A stretch of DNA of 64,000 nt from positions 1 to 64,000 of the forward strand of contig NZ_JAHCDD010000015.1 of the NCBI RefSeq assembly GCF_018413525.1, read 5' to 3'. Position numbers and translations under genes: made by a program. This stretch comes from Acidovorax sp. CCYZU-2555 (GTDB lineage: Bacteria; Pseudomonadota; Gammaproteobacteria; Burkholderiales; Burkholderiaceae_C). Shown piece after piece: positions 28,244-37,246 of the stretch. A model generated the notes under the pieces. The model had not been told where the DNA came from. It worked only from the letters and a program-made list of their open reading frames with translations, and ran no database searches. Position 1 is the first letter of the stretch. Each line of letters starts with the position of its first letter.

Positions 28244-29780
28244 ATTGCCCCGACGCCAGCACGCGCTCGAAGAAACCGCGCGCCGCGAGGTGGCAGAACG
28301 GCGGCACCAGCACGCCGTGGTACAGCGCCAGCGCGGCCCCCGCACCGCCCTGGGCCGTGGCCGCGGCCTTGGACAAGGCGAACCCCGTCTTGATGCCGGC
28401 GAACGGGTCGTCCGCGCCGCTCACGGGTGCATCGACATCGAGCACGCTCAACAGGCCGGGCGCCATGGCCGCGGGCGAGGGCGCCGACCACAGCGTCTGC
28501 AGCACGCCGGTATTGAGGCCGAAGAACACCGTCGGATCGCCCTGGCCGCCGCACAGCAGCGTGGGCCGCGTGGGCACCCAGTCGCGCAGGTCATTCGCCT
28601 TGAGCGCCTGGCGCATAGGGTGGCCGGGCGCGGCCGCGGGCAGGCCCGTGGTCCATGCGGGCACCACGCCATCCGGGCTGGCGCCTGCATCCCGCAAATA
28701 GGCCAGGCGCTGGGCATTGGTCACCAGGTGATCAACCCCAAAGCCGAGCGCAAACAGCGGCGCCTGGGCGGCGGGCGTGGTCGGCGGCGTGATGGCCTCC
28801 AGGCCCGGCGCGGGTGCGCTGCTGCTGAACAGCGCGCTGACCGGCAACCGGCCCTGGGCCCAGAGCGTGGCCAATGGCAGGTCGGCCGGCAGCAGCGTCG
28901 CCATGAACGGCGCGTAGCGCGGTGCATAGACTTCATCTGGCTGGCGGTACAGATTGCCGTAGGCCTGCTGGTAGGCGGTCACCAGCAACGGCGTGAACAG
29001 CGTGCTGCCCAGGGGCACGCGCCCCAGGAAAATGGCTTCGCCATAGCTGGCCAGCGCATACGGTCCGGACATCGGCGCCGAGGCCGTCACGCGCTCGCCC
29101 GCGGCCTGCAGCGCGCGCTGCGTCGCCAGCGCCACATGGCCGCCCTGGGAATTGCCCGAAAGCAGCAGCTGACCGCTGTCGCGCGCCGCCAGCAAAGGCA
29201 ATGCCTGGCGCGCGGCAGCAAGCGCATCGATCATGTCCTTCGACTGCTGGTCGGCCACAAGATAGGGATGGTAGGTCAGCCGCGACCGGTCATAGCCCGC
29301 ATAGTTCGGCGCGACGACGATGTAGCCATGGGCGGCAAAAGTCGCCGCAAGCTGCAGCCCGGAAGCCGCTCCGGGACGCGTCAGGTCGGTGATCTCGGCC
29401 TGGTTGTAGGCCCGCTGGGGATCGGTGCCATGGCCGTAGAGCAGCATGGGCCGCGCCCCCGAACACGCGGCGCCAGCCCCCTGGGGCAACATCAGCGCCG
29501 CGGTCGCGTTGGTGGCCTCGCCCTTGGCGCCCACGGTGGCGTATTCGACCGAATGCACCCGCACGCCGCACACCGGCGCACCGGCCAGCGCCAGCAGCTC
29601 ACGCCCCGTGGGCGTGCCTGACAGTTGCGCGCCCAGGTCGGGTGCCGAGGCCGCAAAAGTCCGCGTCGGCGGATTCTGCAGCAGCGCGCCACGCCCCGGG
29701 CCCGGGTCGTCCGCGCCACCGCAGGCCGCAAGTACCGAGACCCATGCCGCCATCCAGATTGCTGTCGATTGCATCCTCAT
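28242..29780 (-). CDS. Lipase-like alpha/beta-hydrolase lipoprotein
   Basis: This 512-residue protein has a lipoprotein signal ending LAAC (Cys20). The nucleophile elbow is SGNSQGGHVALAT with Ser211, preceded by the oxyanion region LLYGHGTDPQRAYNQ and GYIVVAPNYAGYDRS, as in the secretory lipase family and related prolyl-peptidase-like esterases. Candidate acid and histidine residues lie in the C-terminal half (the stretch GGQGDPTVFF and the final PPFCHLAARGFF). It is probably an exported esterase; the substrate cannot be read from sequence. Confidence 0.75.
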   Translation of the reverse strand: MRMQSTAIWMAAWVSVLAACGGADDPGPGRGALLQNPPTRTFAASAPDLGAQLSGTPTGRELLALAGAPVCGVRVHSVEYATVGAKGEATNATAALMLPQGAGAACSGARPMLLYGHGTDPQRAYNQAEITDLTRPGAASGLQLAATFAAHGYIVVAPNYAGYDRSRLTYHPYLVADQQSKDMIDALAAARQALPLLAARDSGQLLLSGNSQGGHVALATQRALQAAGERVTASAPMSGPYALASYGEAIFLGRVPLGSTLFTPLLVTAYQQAYGNLYRQPDEVYAPRYAPFMATLLPADLPLATLWAQGRLPVSALFSSSAPAPGLEAITPPTTPAAQAPLFALGFGVDHLVTNAQRLAYLRDAGASPDGVVPAWTTGLPAAAPGHPMRQALKANDLRDWVPTRPTLLCGGQGDPTVFFGLNTGVLQTLWSAPSPAAMAPGLLSVLDVDAPVSGADDPFAGIKTGFALSKAAATAQGGAGAALALYHGVLVPPFCHLAARGFFERVLASGQ

Positions 29781-29836
29781 GCTGCGCCTCCTGATCGTGG
29801 TGTGACGGGCCGCCGACGCGGCGGCCTGGTCTCACC

Positions 29837-31300
29837 TTATCGGGGCGCGAGGTCGGCGACCACCCATTCCACCAATGCGTCCAAGGCCGGCCGGGCGGCT
29901 GCGGCGCGGCTGTCGTTGACCATGGCAACCAGCACATAGCGCCGGCCGCTGGCCGCATGCACATAGCCGGCGATCGCCGATGCGTCGCGCAGACTGCCGG
30001 TCTTGAGATGGGCCTGACCGCTGGCGCGCGCCTGGTTGCGACGCAGCGTGCCGTCCACGCCCAGCACCGGCAGCGAAGCCAGGAATTCGGGCATCACCGG
30101 CGAGCCCCAGGCGACCTGCAGCATGCGCGCCAGGCCCTGGGCCGTGACGCGCTCCTCGCGGCTCAGGCCGGCGCCGTTTTCCATGACGGGCAAGGCCTGG
30201 GCGCCCACTCGGCGCTGCCACCACTGGCGCAGCGCGGCCTGCGCGCTGTCCCAGCTGGCCACGCCGTCGCGCTGGCGACCCATGGTCAGGAAAACCTGCT
30301 GGGCCATGACGTTGTTGCTATATTTATTGATGTCCCTGACCACCTGGGACAGCGCTTCCGACTCGATCACCATCGCGGCTTCGAGCCCTTGCGGCACGCG
30401 GCCGTCGCGCACCACGCCGCCGAGCTGGCCGCCGAGTTCGCGCCACATGCCTTCGATCGCGCGCGCCGCGAACTGGGCGCTGTCGACCGGCGCCACGGCC
30501 CAGTTGCGCGCACCGCATGCGGCCGGGTAGCTGCCCGCGAAATCCATGCGCCCGGGAGCCTCCAGACTGGCCTGCAGGCGCAGATGCCAATCGCCGCACG
30601 GCGTGCCTTCGGGCGCGAGCGGCACGCTGGGCTGCAGCGCCATTCCGGCCAGCGGCGGGTCGTACTGAATGCGCGCCAGGCCCCCTTTCACGTCCGGAAG
30701 AAAGCCCATCACCAGCGACTTGTAGTTGACCAGCAGCGCATCGGGCGCGACGTTGTACGGCCGCAACGGCTCGCCGTCGAACAGCCCCGGATCATGCGCG
30801 GCCAGCGCAAACGCCGAGCGGTCGAGAATGATGTCGCCGTCGATCGCGCGCACGCCCATGGCCTGCAGCCGGCGCAGCGCCAGCCACAGCCGTTCCATCA
30901 CCAACCGCGGATCGCCCTGGCCCTGGATATAGAGCGGGCCGCGCAGCACACCAGCCTGCACGGGACCACCAAAATAGAACGGCGTGCGCCAGGTGTAGGC
31001 CGGGCCCAGCTGGTCGAGCGCGGCAAACGTGGTCACGAGCTTCATCACCGACGCCGGGTTCATGGGCCGCTCGGGCTGCCAGGCCAGGCGCGGCACGGCA
31101 CCTCGGCCGGCCTCGGCCTCGACCACCAGCACCGACAGGGAGTCGGGCGGCAACTGGGCGCGCGCCAGCGCGGCGCTGACCGCGGGCGGCAGCGCGGGCT
31201 GAGCATGGGCAGTGGCCCACATCACCATGGACAGAGAAACGAGGACGGCGCGCGCGCGATGAGGGGCGCGCAGGCGCGCCAGAACGGACTGCAAAGACAT
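29837..31300 (-). CDS. dacB: D-alanyl-D-alanine carboxypeptidase, PBP4 class
   Basis: This 487-residue periplasmic enzyme has an N-terminal signal (VLVSLSMVMWATAHAQ) and the three serine-peptidase motifs in order: SVMK at 84-87, SNN in NKYSNNVMAQQ near 327 and KTG in HLKTGSLRD near 432. The long insertion between SxxK and SNN is the class C (PBP4/DacB) feature. It trims or cleaves peptidoglycan cross-links. The gene is divergent from tsaB with 141 bp between. Confidence 0.95.
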   Translation of the reverse strand: MSLQSVLARLRAPHRARAVLVSLSMVMWATAHAQPALPPAVSAALARAQLPPDSLSVLVVEAEAGRGAVPRLAWQPERPMNPASVMKLVTTFAALDQLGPAYTWRTPFYFGGPVQAGVLRGPLYIQGQGDPRLVMERLWLALRRLQAMGVRAIDGDIILDRSAFALAAHDPGLFDGEPLRPYNVAPDALLVNYKSLVMGFLPDVKGGLARIQYDPPLAGMALQPSVPLAPEGTPCGDWHLRLQASLEAPGRMDFAGSYPAACGARNWAVAPVDSAQFAARAIEGMWRELGGQLGGVVRDGRVPQGLEAAMVIESEALSQVVRDINKYSNNVMAQQVFLTMGRQRDGVASWDSAQAALRQWWQRRVGAQALPVMENGAGLSREERVTAQGLARMLQVAWGSPVMPEFLASLPVLGVDGTLRRNQARASGQAHLKTGSLRDASAIAGYVHAASGRRYVLVAMVNDSRAAAARPALDALVEWVVADLAPR

Positions 31301-31441
31301 ACCAGCCAGTTTAGGGCCTGGCGCGCGCCGCCCTGGCTCCGGGCTTTAGCGCCGCGGCGCGCAAGGAGCGGCGCCGACACCGATAATCAGGGGCTTGCGC
31401 CTGGCGACTTCCGCTTTGCCGTTCTTTCCGGCACTCCCCCC

Positions 31442-32128
31442 ATGAATCTGCTTGCCTTCGATACCAGCACCGACACCCTTTGCATTGCCGTCCAGCGCGA
31501 CCACGCCCTGTGGCAGCACCGCGGGCCCGGCGGTGCCCAGTCATCGGCCCAGCTGCTGCCGGCCATTCGCCGGCTGATGGGCGAGGCCGGAATCGAGTTC
31601 AAGGCGCTCGACGCCATCGTCTTCGGCCGCGGCCCGGGCTCGTTCACGGGCCTGCGCACCGCCTGCGCGATTGCCCAGGGCCTGGCCTTTGGCGCCGACG
31701 TGCCGGTACTGCCGGTCGACACGCTGCTGGCCGTGGCCGAGACGGCGCGCGCCGAGCATGGCTGCACCGACGTCGTCGCCGTGCTCGATGCGCGCATGAA
31801 CGAGGTCTACCACGCGCCCTACAGCTACCGCGACGGCATCTGGCACGCCGCGGGCGATGTCGGCGTGTGCGCACCCGAAGCCTTGCAGGTTCCCGCGGGC
31901 TGGAGCGTGGTCGGCAATGCCCAGGCCGCCTATGGCGAGCGCCTCGCGCCCCAAGCCCTGCATCTGGTCGCGCTGCCGACTTCGGCGGCGCTGCTGCGCC
32001 TCGCGCCCGCGCTGCTCGCAGCCCAGGGCAGTCAGCCGGCCGCGGCCGCGCTCCCCTTGTATATACGGGATAAAGTGGCGCAAACTACTGCTGAACGTGC
32101 CGCTGCACGCCTTGCCGCCACACCATGA
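31442..32128 (+). CDS. tsaB: tRNA t6A modification protein TsaB
   Basis: This 228-residue protein belongs to the ASKHA-fold TsaB family, the scaffold that works with TsaD and TsaE to transfer threonylcarbamoyl to tRNA. The N-terminus MNLLAFDTSTDTLCIAV and the motif FGRGPGSFTGLRTACAIAQG are diagnostic. The ATG at 31442 starts this conserved N-terminus; the open frame extends far upstream without similarity. It overlaps rimI by 4 bp (ATGA). Confidence 0.95.
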   Translation: MNLLAFDTSTDTLCIAVQRDHALWQHRGPGGAQSSAQLLPAIRRLMGEAGIEFKALDAIVFGRGPGSFTGLRTACAIAQGLAFGADVPVLPVDTLLAVAETARAEHGCTDVVAVLDARMNEVYHAPYSYRDGIWHAAGDVGVCAPEALQVPAGWSVVGNAQAAYGERLAPQALHLVALPTSAALLRLAPALLAAQGSQPAAAALPLYIRDKVAQTTAERAAARLAATP

Positions 32129-32610
32129 GCCCAGCCAGCCAGCCAGCCCCTCAGGAAGCCATACGCTTTGCGCCTTTGACCGCAGCCTGGCTCGACGCCC
32201 TGTTGCCGATTGAAAATCAAGCCTATAGCCATCCCTGGACGCGCGGCAACTTCATCGACGCGCTGGCCGCGGGCTACGAAGCCCAGATGCTGCTCGACGC
32301 CCATGACCAGCTGCTGGGCTATTTCGTCGCCATGACGGTGCTCGACGAAGTCCATCTGCTCAACCTCACGGTCGCGCCCGCCCATCAGGGCCAGGGCTGG
32401 GCCAGGATCATGCTCGACGGGCTCGCGCTGTGGTCGCGCCAACGCCAGGCCATCTGGCTGTGGCTCGAAGTGCGCGCGAGCAACGCGCGCGCGCGCGGCA
32501 TCTACGAAAAGCATGGCTTCCAGCAGATCGCCGAGCGCAAGAACTATTACCCGGCGGCCGACGGTCAGCGCGAGCACGCCATCATCATGAGTCGCAAGCT
32601 ATGGCCCTGA
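32125..32610 (+). CDS. rimI: Ribosomal protein bS18-alanine N-acetyltransferase
   Basis: This 161-residue GNAT-fold enzyme acetylates the N-terminus of ribosomal protein S18. The acetyl-CoA loop reads NLTVAPAHQGQGWARIMLDGL, followed by LEVRASNARARGIYEKHGFQQIAERKNYY, the RimI signature. It overlaps tsaB by 4 bp and the next gene by 10 bp; tsaB-rimI is a widely conserved pair. Confidence 0.94.
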   Translation: MSPASQPAPQEAIRFAPLTAAWLDALLPIENQAYSHPWTRGNFIDALAAGYEAQMLLDAHDQLLGYFVAMTVLDEVHLLNLTVAPAHQGQGWARIMLDGLALWSRQRQAIWLWLEVRASNARARGIYEKHGFQQIAERKNYYPAADGQREHAIIMSRKLWP

Positions 32611-33395
32611 ACCTCGACCTGCGCCAACGCGCCATGCTGCAGGAGATGGGCATTACCGTCTGGCAGCCCGCGCCTGCGGACGCCGCACCGGCACACGCGG
32701 CCGTGGCCGTGGAAGAACGTCCCGCGCCCCCGGCCCCGCGCCCCGCACCGGCCAGCCCCCGCCCCGCGCCCGCGATGGCAGCCCAAGCCCCGGCCCGCCC
32801 TCTGCCTGCGCCCATCCCCCAGCACGCGCCCGCGAGCGAAAGCGCCGCGGCCACCGGCTGGCGGCTGCACCCGGCGCGTCCGGTCTATGGCCCGGGCACC
32901 CATGACACCGCCGACGGCGGCTGGCTGATCCTGCTCGAACACCCGACCGCGGTCAGTCTGACCGCGACCACGCCCGAACCCCAGGCCACCGGCACGGTGC
33001 TTGAAGGCGATGCCGCAAGGCTGCTCGACAACATGCTGCGCGCGCTGCGCCTGCACCGGCATCCGCGCGTGTGGAGCGCGGCGCTGGAACGCGACACCGC
33101 CCAGGCCTCGGCCGCCGCGGGCGACTGCCCGGCCCTCGATATCGGCCTGCAGACGATGGTGCAGCAGCTGCAGCCCGCGCGCATCCTGGTGCTGGGCCTG
33201 GCCGCGGCGCGCGCCGTGCTCGGCCGCAGCGATGCGCTGGGCCGGCTGCGCGCCGAACCCCATCAGGTCGGCGGCGTGCCGGCCGTGGTCACCTACGACC
33301 CGAGCTACCTGCTGCGCGCCGCGCATGCCAAGCCCGCGGCCTGGGCCGATCTGTGCCGCGCACAAACGCTGGGACAGACCGTTACAGCCCGATGA
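32601..33395 (+). CDS. Degenerate uracil-DNA glycosylase (family 4)-like protein
   Basis: This 264-residue protein begins MALNLDLRQRAMLQEMGITV, which I recognise as the start of the Burkholderiales uracil-DNA glycosylase that follows rimI, and keeps a recognisable C-terminus (LQPARILVLGLAAARAVLG, VVTYDPSYLLRAA). Between them is an Ala/Pro-rich linker (about residues 25-85). The catalytic GEAPG motif is replaced by ILLEHPT, the conserved histidine of the YHP-type motif by aspartate (TYDPSYLL), and the iron-sulfur cysteines are missing. It probably lacks glycosylase activity, yet the frame is intact and overlaps rimI by 10 bp. Confidence 0.7.
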   Translation: MALNLDLRQRAMLQEMGITVWQPAPADAAPAHAAVAVEERPAPPAPRPAPASPRPAPAMAAQAPARPLPAPIPQHAPASESAAATGWRLHPARPVYGPGTHDTADGGWLILLEHPTAVSLTATTPEPQATGTVLEGDAARLLDNMLRALRLHRHPRVWSAALERDTAQASAAAGDCPALDIGLQTMVQQLQPARILVLGLAAARAVLGRSDALGRLRAEPHQVGGVPAVVTYDPSYLLRAAHAKPAAWADLCRAQTLGQTVTAR

Positions 33396-33402
33396 ATGTG
33401 CG

Positions 33403-33429
33403 GCCCGCACCGTTGCGGCGCGGGCTTTT
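33403..33429 (+). terminator. Terminator of the tsaB-rimI operon
   Basis: GCCCGC-A-CCG pairs with CGG-C-GCGGGC (one A-C mismatch) around TTG, followed by TTTT. It lies 8 bp after the last gene of the operon. Confidence 0.65.
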
Positions 33430-33500
33430 CTGCGCCGCGCCAAGCGAGCGCAATGCCATAATTCCCCACTTCAAGATAACTGGAGATCGCTCCGTGGAAA

Positions 33501-33578
33501 CCTACCCTAGTTGGTAGCTTTCAACTCCCATCGATTTGCCGTGCGCGCCTGCTGCGCGCCGCTGCGGGGGTTGAAAGC
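33501..33578 (+). ncRNA. Structured leader upstream of corA
   Basis: The 230 bp before corA contain a small hairpin CTACC/GGTAG (33502-33506 with 33513-33517) followed by a 13-bp stem pairing 33517-33529 with 33566-33578 (one G-U). Inside its loop is a further GCGCGC/GCGCGC hairpin (33543-33548 with 33554-33559). The two outer hairpins share G33517. No T tract follows, so it is not a simple terminator. A cis-acting leader controlling the Mg2+ transporter is a reasonable idea, but I do not match it to a known riboswitch. Confidence 0.45.
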
Positions 33579-33626
33579 ATGACCTCTTTCACCGCCGCAC
33601 GACGAAAAATGACATGGGAGTGAGCA

Positions 33627-34613
33627 ATGCTCAACATCTTTACGTTGGCCAATGGCCGCCTGGTCCAGGAAGAAATCGACTCGCTCGAAGACCTGGCCAA
33701 GTTCCAGCCTATCTGGGTCGACCTTGAATCGCCTACGCTCGAAGAGAAGCGCTGGATCAAGCAACATTACGGTCTGTCGATTCCTGAAGACGCGATGGAC
33801 GAAGACATCGAGGAATCCGCACGTTTCTACGAAGAAGACAACGGCGAACTGCATATTCGCAGTGACTTCTTGATCGATGACGACGAAGACCCGCGCTCGG
33901 TGCGCGTCGCCTTCATCCTGAACCAGCACAACGCCGAACTCAAGAGCCGCGGCGTGCTGTTCTCCATCCACGACGAGGACGTGCCGGTGTTCCGGCTGCT
34001 GCGCATGCGTGCGCGCCGCGCGCCCGGCCTGCTCGAGGATGCGAAGGAAGTGCTGCTCAAGCTGTTCGATGCCGACGCCGAATATTCGGCCGACACGCTC
34101 GAACGCATCTACGACGCACTCGAGAAAGTCAGCACCCAGGTGCTGTCCGGCGAAGTCGATGACACGCGCGCCAGCGAAGTGCTGTCGGCCATTGCGCGCC
34201 AGGAAGATTTGAACTCGCGCATCCGCCGCAACGTGATGGACACCCGCCGCGCCGTGAGCTTCATGATGCGCAGCAAGATGCTCAACGCCGAGCAGTTCGA
34301 GGAAGCGCGCCAGATCCTGCGCGACATCGAATCGCTGGACAGCCACACGGCCTTCCTGTTCGACAAGATCAACTTCCTGATGGACGCCACCGTCGGTTTC
34401 ATCAACATCAACCAGAACAAGATCATCCGTATCTTCTCGGTGGCCAGCGTCGCGCTGCTGCCGCCCACGCTGGTCGCGAGCGCCTACGGCATGAACTTCA
34501 AGTTCATGCCCGAACTCGACTGGACGCTGGGCTACCCGTTCGCGCTGGCACTGATGGCGGCCAGCGCGGTGGGGCCCATGCTCTACTTCCGCAAGCGCGG
34601 CTGGTTGAAATAA
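33627..34613 (+). CDS. corA: CorA-family magnesium/cobalt transporter
   Basis: This 328-residue protein has the CorA layout: a long acidic and helical cytoplasmic domain, then two C-terminal spans. The signature YGMNFKFMPE lies near residue 287, directly after span 1 (VASVALLPPTLVASA), with span 2 in GYPFALALMAASAVGPMLYF. The pentamer carries Mg2+ or Co2+ across the inner membrane. A GGGAG ribosome site precedes the ATG by 6 bp. Its upstream region is strongly structured. Confidence 0.95.
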   Translation: MLNIFTLANGRLVQEEIDSLEDLAKFQPIWVDLESPTLEEKRWIKQHYGLSIPEDAMDEDIEESARFYEEDNGELHIRSDFLIDDDEDPRSVRVAFILNQHNAELKSRGVLFSIHDEDVPVFRLLRMRARRAPGLLEDAKEVLLKLFDADAEYSADTLERIYDALEKVSTQVLSGEVDDTRASEVLSAIARQEDLNSRIRRNVMDTRRAVSFMMRSKMLNAEQFEEARQILRDIESLDSHTAFLFDKINFLMDATVGFININQNKIIRIFSVASVALLPPTLVASAYGMNFKFMPELDWTLGYPFALALMAASAVGPMLYFRKRGWLK

Positions 34614-34627
34614 CCGCCCCGTGCAAG

Positions 34628-34656
34628 CCGGGCTCCGACAAGCCCAGGCCGAACGG
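34628..34656. repeat. Degenerate single copy of the REP-like unit
   Basis: CCGGGCTCCGACAAGCCCAG followed by GCCGAACGG resembles the unit at 10744-10771 with several changes. It lies between the convergent ends of corA and the nucleosidase gene. Confidence 0.45.
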
Positions 34657-34666
34657 TGGTTGTGGT

Positions 34667-35392
34667 TTAAAGCCGCTGCAGAAACCCCGTAAGGATTTGC
34701 TGCGCATAGCGGCTGGCGACATTGCGCACGAAGTCGGCGAAGTCGACCGATGCGCTGTCGTCGGCGCGGTCGGAGATGGTGCGCATGGCGGCGAACGGCA
34801 CGCCATAGTCGTGGCAAGTCTGGGCCACGGCCGCGCCTTCCATTTCGACGGCCAGCACGGGGTGGCCCGCGGCTTCGAGGCCCGAACGCAGCGCCTGTGA
34901 TGCCAGCGCCGTGCCGACGAACTGGTCGCCGCTGACCACCAGCCCCTGGTGGGCGCGCGCGGCGCTGCCCACGCAGTCCTGGCTGGCCGCGTGCAGCGCC
35001 GCGCTCATCACCGGGTCGCAGGCCAGGCGTGTACGCCCATAGCCAGGCAGCTCCCAGCGCGGGAACAGCGGCGAAGCGTCGAAGTCATGCTGCAGATATT
35101 CGCTGGCCACGACCACGTCGCCGACCTGCACGCCCTCACCCACGCCGCCCGCGACGCCCGTGAAGACAATGCGCGTGACGCCAAAGCGCTCGATCAGTGC
35201 CGCGGCCGTCGTGGCCGCGGCGACCTTGCCTATGCCCGAGAGCGCACAGACCAGATCATGGCCGGTATCCGCGCCTTGCCAGCGCCCCTGCCAGAACTGC
35301 CGGCCCGCGTGCCGCGTGCCGTGCACGCCCTGCAAAGTGTCAACCCAACCGGCCTGCTCTTCGGGCAAGGCGCTCAAAATGGCAATCGTCAT
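34667..35392 (-). CDS. mtnN: 5'-methylthioadenosine/S-adenosylhomocysteine nucleosidase
   Basis: This 241-residue protein belongs to the nucleoside phosphorylase superfamily. MTIAILSALPEEQAG at the start, FTGVAGGVGEGVQVGDVVVA in the middle and VLAVEMEGAAVAQTCHDYGVPFAAMRTISD near the end are characteristic of MTA/SAH nucleosidase, which recycles adenosine-sulfur by-products of methylation and polyamine synthesis. The alternative in-frame ATG at 35413 is seven codons upstream; I prefer 35392 by family similarity. Confidence 0.88.
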   Translation of the reverse strand: MTIAILSALPEEQAGWVDTLQGVHGTRHAGRQFWQGRWQGADTGHDLVCALSGIGKVAAATTAAALIERFGVTRIVFTGVAGGVGEGVQVGDVVVASEYLQHDFDASPLFPRWELPGYGRTRLACDPVMSAALHAASQDCVGSAARAHQGLVVSGDQFVGTALASQALRSGLEAAGHPVLAVEMEGAAVAQTCHDYGVPFAAMRTISDRADDSASVDFADFVRNVASRYAQQILTGFLQRL

Positions 35393-35468
35393 GTGAATCC
35401 AGGCAACCGCCATGCGCGGCGAACCCTTGATTGTGCGGCGGATCGCGGCCGCCGCTCAGGGGCTGCGG

Positions 35469-37142
35469 CTATTTCCGCAATTCGCGGCGCAGGATCTTGC
35501 CGACGGGCGTCTTGGGCAATTCAGTGCGGAATTCGATCACGCGCGGCTGCTTGTAGCCCGTGAGGTTGGAACGGCAGAAGTCGCGCACCGTCTGCTCGGT
35601 CAGCGCCGGATCCTTCTTGACGATGACCAGCTTCACGGCTTCACCGGTCTTCTCGTCGGGAATGCCGACCACCGCGCACTCAAGCACGCCCGGGCATTTG
35701 GCGACCACGTCTTCGACTTCGTTGGGATAGACGTTGAAGCCGCTGACCAGCACCATGTCTTTCTTGCGGTCCACGACCTTGAAGAAGCCGTTTTCATCGA
35801 AGGTGCCGATATCGCCCGACTTGAAGAAACCGTCGGCGGTCATGGTCTTGGCGGTTTCATCGGGCAGCTGCCAGTAACCGGCCATCACCTGCGGGCCCTT
35901 GATGGCGATCTCGCCCGGCGTACCGGGCTGGGTGACATCGTTGCCGGCGTCGTCGATCAGCTTCATGTAAGTACTGGGAAGCGGAACGCCGATGGTGCCC
36001 GTGAACTGGCTCACGGTGACCGGGTTGCAGCTGACCGAAGGGCTGGTTTCCGACAGGCCGTAGCCTTCGCAGATGGGGCAGCCGGTCTTCTCGAGCCACA
36101 GCTGAGCGACCGCGCTCTGCACCGCCATGCCGCCGCCTACCGACACCTTGAGGTGCGACCAGTCGACAGTGTTGAAATCAGGGTGGTGGGCCAGGCCGTT
36201 GAACAGCGTGCTCACGGCCGGGAAGCTGTGGAAACGGTGCTTGGACAGCTCCTGCAGCGTGGCCTTGAGGTCGCGCGGATTGGGAATCAGCAGCGTCTTG
36301 CCGCCGGTGCGCATCGACAGCATCATGTTCACCGTGAACGCGAAGATATGGTACAGCGGCAGCGCGCAGACGCTGGTCGGCTGCTCGCCCGTGGGCACCT
36401 TGCTCATGGCCGGCTGATTCCACGCTTCCGACTGCAGCACGTTGGCGATCACGTTGCGGTGCAGCAGCACCGCGCCCTTGCTCACGCCCGTGGTGCCGCC
36501 GGTGTACTGCAGCAGCGCGATGTCGTCGGGCAGCAGCTGCGGCGCCTGGAAACTCAGATGCGCGCCCTTGGCCAGCGCATCATTGAAGCGCACGGCGCCG
36601 GGCAGCTGGAACGCCGGCACCATCTTCTTGACCTTGCGCACCACGTAATTGACCAGCGCGCCCTTGACCAGGCCCAGCTGGTCGCCCATGGCGCACAGCA
36701 CCACATGCTTGACGGCCGTCGCGGCAATGCAGGCCTGCAGCGTGGTCGCGAAATTCTCGATGATGATGATCGCCTTGGCGCCCGAGTCCTTGAGCTGGTG
36801 CTCGAGTTCGCGCGCGGTGTACAGCGGGTTCACGTTGACCACCACGTAGCCGGCGCGCAGCACGGCGGCGACGGCCACCGGATACTGCGGCACATTGGGC
36901 ATCATCAGCGCAACGCGATCGCCCTTGACCAGGCCCAGACCCTGCAGATATGCGGCCAGGATGCGGCTTTGCACATCGGTCTGGGCATAGGTCAGTTCCT
37001 TTCCCATGAAGCTGTACGCCACCCGGTCGCGGTACTTGGTGAAGGCCTCTTCCATCAGGGCCACCAGCGACGTGTATTGGGTCGCGTCAATTTCCGCAGG
37101 CACCCCTTCGGGGTACGCGCTCAGCCAGGGACGATCACTCAT
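35469..37142 (-). CDS. fadD: Long-chain acyl-CoA synthetase
   Basis: This 557-residue adenylate-forming enzyme activates fatty acids to acyl-CoA. The AMP-binding motif is LLQYTGGTTGVSKGAVLLHRN, followed by the GYGLSETSP motif, the FKSGDIGTFDENGFFKVVDRKKDMVLVSG hinge region (cut here for length) and the C-terminal catalytic lysine in ELPKTPVGKILRRELR. I chose the ATG at 37142 because a GGAGG site lies about ten bases upstream. No other beta-oxidation genes are nearby. Confidence 0.92.
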   Translation of the reverse strand: MSDRPWLSAYPEGVPAEIDATQYTSLVALMEEAFTKYRDRVAYSFMGKELTYAQTDVQSRILAAYLQGLGLVKGDRVALMMPNVPQYPVAVAAVLRAGYVVVNVNPLYTARELEHQLKDSGAKAIIIIENFATTLQACIAATAVKHVVLCAMGDQLGLVKGALVNYVVRKVKKMVPAFQLPGAVRFNDALAKGAHLSFQAPQLLPDDIALLQYTGGTTGVSKGAVLLHRNVIANVLQSEAWNQPAMSKVPTGEQPTSVCALPLYHIFAFTVNMMLSMRTGGKTLLIPNPRDLKATLQELSKHRFHSFPAVSTLFNGLAHHPDFNTVDWSHLKVSVGGGMAVQSAVAQLWLEKTGCPICEGYGLSETSPSVSCNPVTVSQFTGTIGVPLPSTYMKLIDDAGNDVTQPGTPGEIAIKGPQVMAGYWQLPDETAKTMTADGFFKSGDIGTFDENGFFKVVDRKKDMVLVSGFNVYPNEVEDVVAKCPGVLECAVVGIPDEKTGEAVKLVIVKKDPALTEQTVRDFCRSNLTGYKQPRVIEFRTELPKTPVGKILRRELRK

Positions 37143-37246
37143 AGTCTTTGTGCCTCCAGTATTTTTTGCCAACGCTGAAGGCATTGTCGGCCGAGGCCCG
37201 GCAGCTCGCAGCCTGTAATTACCCTAGGCCGACTGGATGGTCCGCC

